From assembly GCF_019218285.1 (NCBI RefSeq), contig NZ_JAHUZG010000002.1, forward strand, positions 930,001 through 994,000: a stretch of DNA of 64,000 nt. Direction: 5' to 3'. Within the stretch, counting starts at the first letter, position 1. Each line of letters opens with the position of its first letter. Positions 58,128-64,000 of the stretch are shown piece after piece. The position numbers and the translations under genes are program-made. A model generated the notes under the pieces. It searched no databases, was not told the DNA's origin, and saw only the letters and a program-made list of their open reading frames with translations. The stretch is from Antarctobacter sediminis (GTDB taxonomy: Bacteria; Pseudomonadota; Alphaproteobacteria; Rhodobacterales; Rhodobacteraceae).

Positions 58128-58994
58128 TCAGTCCGCCAACAGGCCGAGGTTGTTCAGGATCGAGGTATCGACCTTGGAATAGTCGAAGCGCGAGACCTCG
58201 CCTGCCTCGGTCTGTTCCTTGATGAAGGCCTGAACCGCATCCTGACGCAGTTGCTGTTCGATCTGGCCGCGCACTTTTTCAAGCTCGGGCGCGTCGATGG
58301 CACGGGTTTCATTCAGCTTGATGACATGCCAGCCGAACTGCGTCTGGACCGGGGCAGAAACATCACCCGCCTCCATACCGGCCACGGCGTCTTCGAAGGG
58401 TTTGACCATGCGCCCCTTGCCGAACCAGCCCAGAAGGCCGCCGTTGGGGCCGGTCGGGCCGGTGGAATTGGCACGGGCCAGTTCCGCGAAATCCGCGCCG
58501 CCATTCAGTTCTTCGACCAGTTCCTTGGCCTTTTCCTCGGTCTCGACCAAAATGTGCGAGGCGTTGTATTCCAGCCCCAGATCCGCATCCACGTAGTCGG
58601 CCTTGTAGGCGGCAGCAATCGCCTCGTCGGTGACGGCGGCATCGGCCACGGCCTGCATGGCTTCGGCGGCCATGAGCTCGCGCTTTTCATTGTCCAGCGC
58701 CAGCGCGACGCGGAAGGTTTCGTCACCCTTGTCGGACTGGGCCAGCACTTCGTACTGGATCAGGCGTTCCAGCAGACCTTCCCACAGCTGATCGGTCGGC
58801 GCCTGCTGGAATCGCTCGGGCAGCGAGGCCCGCGCCATCAGCATGTGGCCAAAGGTGATGTCCTTGCCGTTCACGGTGGCAACCACGGTATCGATGGTCA
58901 CCTCGGCGGGTGTATCTGCATCCTGGGCCGCAACCGGCAGGGCGACGCAAAGCGCAATCGCCGCTGCGGACAATTTCATGAGGGTTTTCGACAT
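58128..58994 (-). CDS. periplasmic parvulin-type peptidylprolyl isomerase
   Basis: This 288-residue foldase has a Sec signal (MSKTLMKLSAAAIALCVALP, cleavage after VAAQ). A SurA/PrsA-like helical region (about 35-135) is followed by a rotamase domain (about 140-235: YNASHILVETEEKAKELVEE, GGLLGWFGKGRMVKPFEDAV, VQTQFGWHVIKLNETR). Its role is folding of secreted or outer-membrane proteins. It is divergent from secA, in a gap of 174 bases, which suits a shared function in export. Confidence 0.9.
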   Translation of the reverse strand: MSKTLMKLSAAAIALCVALPVAAQDADTPAEVTIDTVVATVNGKDITFGHMLMARASLPERFQQAPTDQLWEGLLERLIQYEVLAQSDKGDETFRVALALDNEKRELMAAEAMQAVADAAVTDEAIAAAYKADYVDADLGLEYNASHILVETEEKAKELVEELNGGADFAELARANSTGPTGPNGGLLGWFGKGRMVKPFEDAVAGMEAGDVSAPVQTQFGWHVIKLNETRAIDAPELEKVRGQIEQQLRQDAVQAFIKEQTEAGEVSRFDYSKVDTSILNNLGLLAD

Positions 58995-59034
58995 CGGTTC
59001 TTCCTCTTGATCGGTGCCGCGTCCCTGGGCGGCG

Positions 59035-59063
59035 TTGACACTGTACAGCCGTCCCCTTACATG
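59035..59063 (+). promoter_or_regulatory. putative secA promoter
   Basis: A consensus TTGACA (59035-59040), 17 bases and TACATG (59058-59063), about 105 bases before secA. Confidence 0.5.
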
Positions 59064-59168
59064 CCCGGAAGGCTCTGCGAGGCCGGTCTTTTCGTTCCGT
59101 CATATGGCTCATGTGCGAGGCGGGCAAGCAGATGCCGCACTTGACGCTGGAAACAGGTACGACAGACC

Positions 59169-61895
<2,727 letters not shown>

Positions 61896-61903
61896 TCCCC
61901 TCC

Positions 61904-61924
61904 GGGGCCCCCGATCGGGGCCCC
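61904..61924 (+). terminator. possible secA terminator
   Basis: GGGGCCCC (61904-61911) pairs with GGGGCCCC (61917-61924) around CGATC, 8 bases after the stop. There is no T-run, so termination strength is uncertain. Confidence 0.4.
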
Positions 61925-62023
61925 AAGGCCCGACAAAGGCCCAAATGACTCCGCGACCGCGCCCCAAGCGCGCCATCTTTCCCGCTCATCGTGGGATCGA
62001 ATGAAAAGGACAGGAGTCTGATC

Positions 62024-62998
62024 ATGGCCCGGCTTTCCAGTTACGTTCTTGGTGCGGCAACGCTGGCTTGCGCGCTTGGGACCGGCTACGTGATGCAATA
62101 CGGGTTCGCCCTGCCGCAAAGCGCCGCCAAGGCCCCCGATGTCCAGCTGGAGATTTCCGCGATCACGCCGACCTCGTCGGCCACGGTCGTGCCACTGATC
62201 CCCGCCGACCGCGCCCCCGAAGCGCCGCTGCCTGTGGAACCAGTGGTGGTCAAGGCCGCCGTGGAACCGGACCTGCCCGACACTGCCCTGCCCGAAGCCC
62301 CCGAAGAGGCCGGGTTTTCCTGTGATCTGACGATGACCGCGACCCCCGCCGCCGGGGCCATGGTCGATGTTCTGTTGACGGCTCCGTGTCGCGCCAGCGA
62401 ACGGGTCACCATCCACCATCAGGGCATGATGTTCACCGAGGTCATGCAGCCCGACGGCACGCTTTTCCTGACCGTACCCGCGCTTGCCGAACAAGCGGTC
62501 TTTATCGCCAGTTTCGCGGGCGGCGACGGCGCCATGACCAGCGCAGGCGTCAGCTCGCTCCCCTTCTACGACCGCGTGGCGGTACAGTGGAAGGGCGAAG
62601 CCGGGTTGCAATTGCATGCCCGGGAATTTTCGGCCGAGTATTTCAGCGAAGGCCACATCTGGGCCGCAAGCGCGGGCAACCTGACCGCTGCCGCACGCGG
62701 CGAGGGTGGTTTCCTGACCCGCCTTGGCAGGGCCGACGCGCCGGATGCGCTTGTGGTCGAGGTCTATTCTTTCCCTGCGGGGACCGCACAACGCAGCGGC
62801 GAAATCCTGTTGTCGGTCGAAGCAGAGGTCACCGATCTCAACTGCGCCACCAAGGTCGAGGCGCAAACGCTGGAAATCCGCGAGGGAGGAGACCTGCGGA
62901 CCCGGGATCTTGCCATCGAGATGCCCGCATGTGACGCCTTGGGCGACTTTCTGGTGTTGAAAAACCTTGTCGAAGACCTGACAATCGCGGGCAGATGA
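62024..62998 (+). CDS. uncharacterised protein with N-terminal membrane segment
   Basis: This 324-residue protein has a hydrophobic N-terminus (about 4-26: LSSYVLGAATLACALGTGYV) that could be a signal anchor, a Pro/Ala/Glu-rich linker (about 45-105) and a beta-rich C-terminal part with three Cys pairs in reach of disulfides (Cys near 104, 126, 285). I do not recognise a domain. ATG 62024 has aggagtctgatc before it. A PstS-like gene follows 21 bases after the stop, so the two may be one operon in the periplasm. The Pro-rich spacer suggests crossing of the periplasm. Confidence 0.7.
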   Translation: MARLSSYVLGAATLACALGTGYVMQYGFALPQSAAKAPDVQLEISAITPTSSATVVPLIPADRAPEAPLPVEPVVVKAAVEPDLPDTALPEAPEEAGFSCDLTMTATPAAGAMVDVLLTAPCRASERVTIHHQGMMFTEVMQPDGTLFLTVPALAEQAVFIASFAGGDGAMTSAGVSSLPFYDRVAVQWKGEAGLQLHAREFSAEYFSEGHIWAASAGNLTAAARGEGGFLTRLGRADAPDALVVEVYSFPAGTAQRSGEILLSVEAEVTDLNCATKVEAQTLEIREGGDLRTRDLAIEMPACDALGDFLVLKNLVEDLTIAGR

Positions 62999-63019
62999 CA
63001 CACGGGTGACGGGGACTTC

Positions 63020-64000
63020 ATGTCGATCAATCGTGCGGCGGTTTTCGCCGCACTTTTCTTTGTTTTGCAGGCCGGTATCGCCCTTGCGCAGGACATCACG
63101 CTGAAATCGCGCGATGGCTCGATTTCGCTCAGGGGAACGCTTCTTGGTTTTGACGGCGAATTCTACCGGATCGAAACCCGCTTTGGTGAATTGACGGTTG
63201 ATGGGTCAGGCGTGACCTGCACCGGCATCGGCTGTCCATCGCTGACCGATTACGTGGCCGATGTGACTTTTTCAGGTTCTGCCACCCTTGGCCGCGCGCT
63301 CTTGCCCGCATTGATCGAGGATTTCGCCCGCCGCAACGGGCTTGACGCTCGACGGACCGAGGGTGAGGCGCTGGTCTATGCCCTGCACGAAGGCACGGCG
63401 GGCCGCCTGCTGGGTCGCTTTACGCTGCGCAACACCGACACGGACCGCGGCTTTGCCGATTTGCTGGCGGATGAGGCCGACCTTGCCATGGCCCTGCGCG
63501 AAATCCGTCCCGAAGAGGCCGTACTGGCCCGTGAGGCCGGTCTGGGCGACCTGACGCAGGCCAACCGTTCCCGCGTGCTGGCGCTGGACGCCATGGTGCC
63601 GATCGTGGCCCCCGGCAACCCGCTGGATCGCCTGTCGATCGCGCAGGTGGTCGACATCCTGGCCGGCGAAATCCGCAACTGGAGCGAACTCGGCGGGCCG
63701 GACGCGCCCATCACCGTACACTTGCGGGACAACCGCGCCGGTATGGTGCAAGGCCTTCAGGACCGCCTCCTCCGGCCTCAACGGCGCGTTCTGGCCGAAA
63801 CCACCCGACCCTACGGCGACAACCGGTCGCTGGTCCGGGCGGTCATGGCGGACCCTTTCGGCATAGGGTTGACCAGCCTCACCGAGACCGGACAGGCCAA
63901 AACGCTAGTCCTGACCGGGTCCTGCGGGTTTACGCTGCGCGCCGGGCGCAGCAGCATCAAGACCGAAGACTACCCGCTGACCGCGCCGATGTTTCTCTAT
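63020..64000 (+). CDS. PstS-like periplasmic substrate-binding protein, 3' part beyond the window
   Basis: The first 327 residues are visible. A Sec signal (INRAAVFAALFFVLQAGIAL, cleavage near ALAQD) precedes a short beta region (ITLKSRDGSISLRGTLLGFD) and a PBP-type domain: VTFSGSATLGRALLPALIED, ADLAMALREI, LALDAMVPIVAPGNPLD and VVDILAGEIRNWSELGGPD. The last three are typical of PstS-like phosphate-binding proteins. In related bacteria such proteins often carry a C-terminal OmpA peptidoglycan-binding domain, which would lie outside the window. Phosphate binding is not certain. Confidence 0.75.
   Translation, partial: MSINRAAVFAALFFVLQAGIALAQDITLKSRDGSISLRGTLLGFDGEFYRIETRFGELTVDGSGVTCTGIGCPSLTDYVADVTFSGSATLGRALLPALIEDFARRNGLDARRTEGEALVYALHEGTAGRLLGRFTLRNTDTDRGFADLLADEADLAMALREIRPEEAVLAREAGLGDLTQANRSRVLALDAMVPIVAPGNPLDRLSIAQVVDILAGEIRNWSELGGPDAPITVHLRDNRAGMVQGLQDRLLRPQRRVLAETTRPYGDNRSLVRAVMADPFGIGLTSLTETGQAKTLVLTGSCGFTLRAGRSSIKTEDYPLTAPMFLY

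Overview
The window is one contiguous, GC-rich stretch of bacterial chromosome. Its gene content and protein sequences suggest a Rhodobacterales/Roseobacter-type alphaproteobacterium: a DUF6455 family, a DUF1467 gene behind methylmalonyl-CoA epimerase, a YlxR-L7Ae fusion in the rimP-nusA-infB operon, and argJ and a parvulin divergent from secA. No species is assigned. Coding density is very high and no gap without a gene exceeds about 260 bases. I found no phage, insertion sequence, integrase or CRISPR array. One tRNA gene is present.

Region 1 (1-15670) is mostly housekeeping. It holds the 5' part of carB, a divergent pabB/pabC-like pair (p-aminobenzoate), aspS, a DUF1800/DUF1501 export pair, an orphan response regulator, mce with a DUF1467 membrane protein, a nitroreductase/EI24 pair, a DUF167 protein, an M48 lipoprotein protease, three tandem Cys-rich DUF6455 genes behind an FNR/CRP-like box, an NDUFA9-like protein and tRNA-Leu(CAG).

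Region 2 (15817-27079) is the most unusual part. An Lrp/AsnC regulator stands divergent from a ten-gene run: a class V PLP enzyme, an NreB-like MFS exporter with a His-rich tail, a flavoprotein monooxygenase-like protein, two CMD/AhpD-type proteins, an octopine/nopaline-type dehydrogenase and a four-gene polyamine-type ABC importer. Spacing is tight or overlapping. I know of no described pathway with this composition; an imported or exported opine-like amino compound is a reasonable guess. An inverted repeat before the opine dehydrogenase may divide the run into two regulatory units.

Region 3 (27179-49101) is extracellular nucleic-acid and carbohydrate metabolism. It has a large cysteine-free ExeM/NucH-type nuclease with a C-terminal ~49-residue repeat, a ROK repressor divergent from an FrcBCA-type sugar importer with a palindromic operator over the -35 box, and a complete glycogen operon glgP-glgB-glgC-glgA-glgX-malQ-pgm. 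Together these give sugar uptake followed by glycogen storage and mobilisation.

Region 4 (49152-64000) is gene expression and secretion. The rimP-nusA-ylxR-infB operon has a leader that contains a promoter-like element followed by an intrinsic terminator. Next come an AhpD-like gene and TetR regulator pair with twin palindromes, a 41-residue small protein, a MutT-type hydrolase, argJ, a periplasmic parvulin, secA, a protein with an N-terminal membrane segment, and a periplasmic PstS-like protein cut by the window end.
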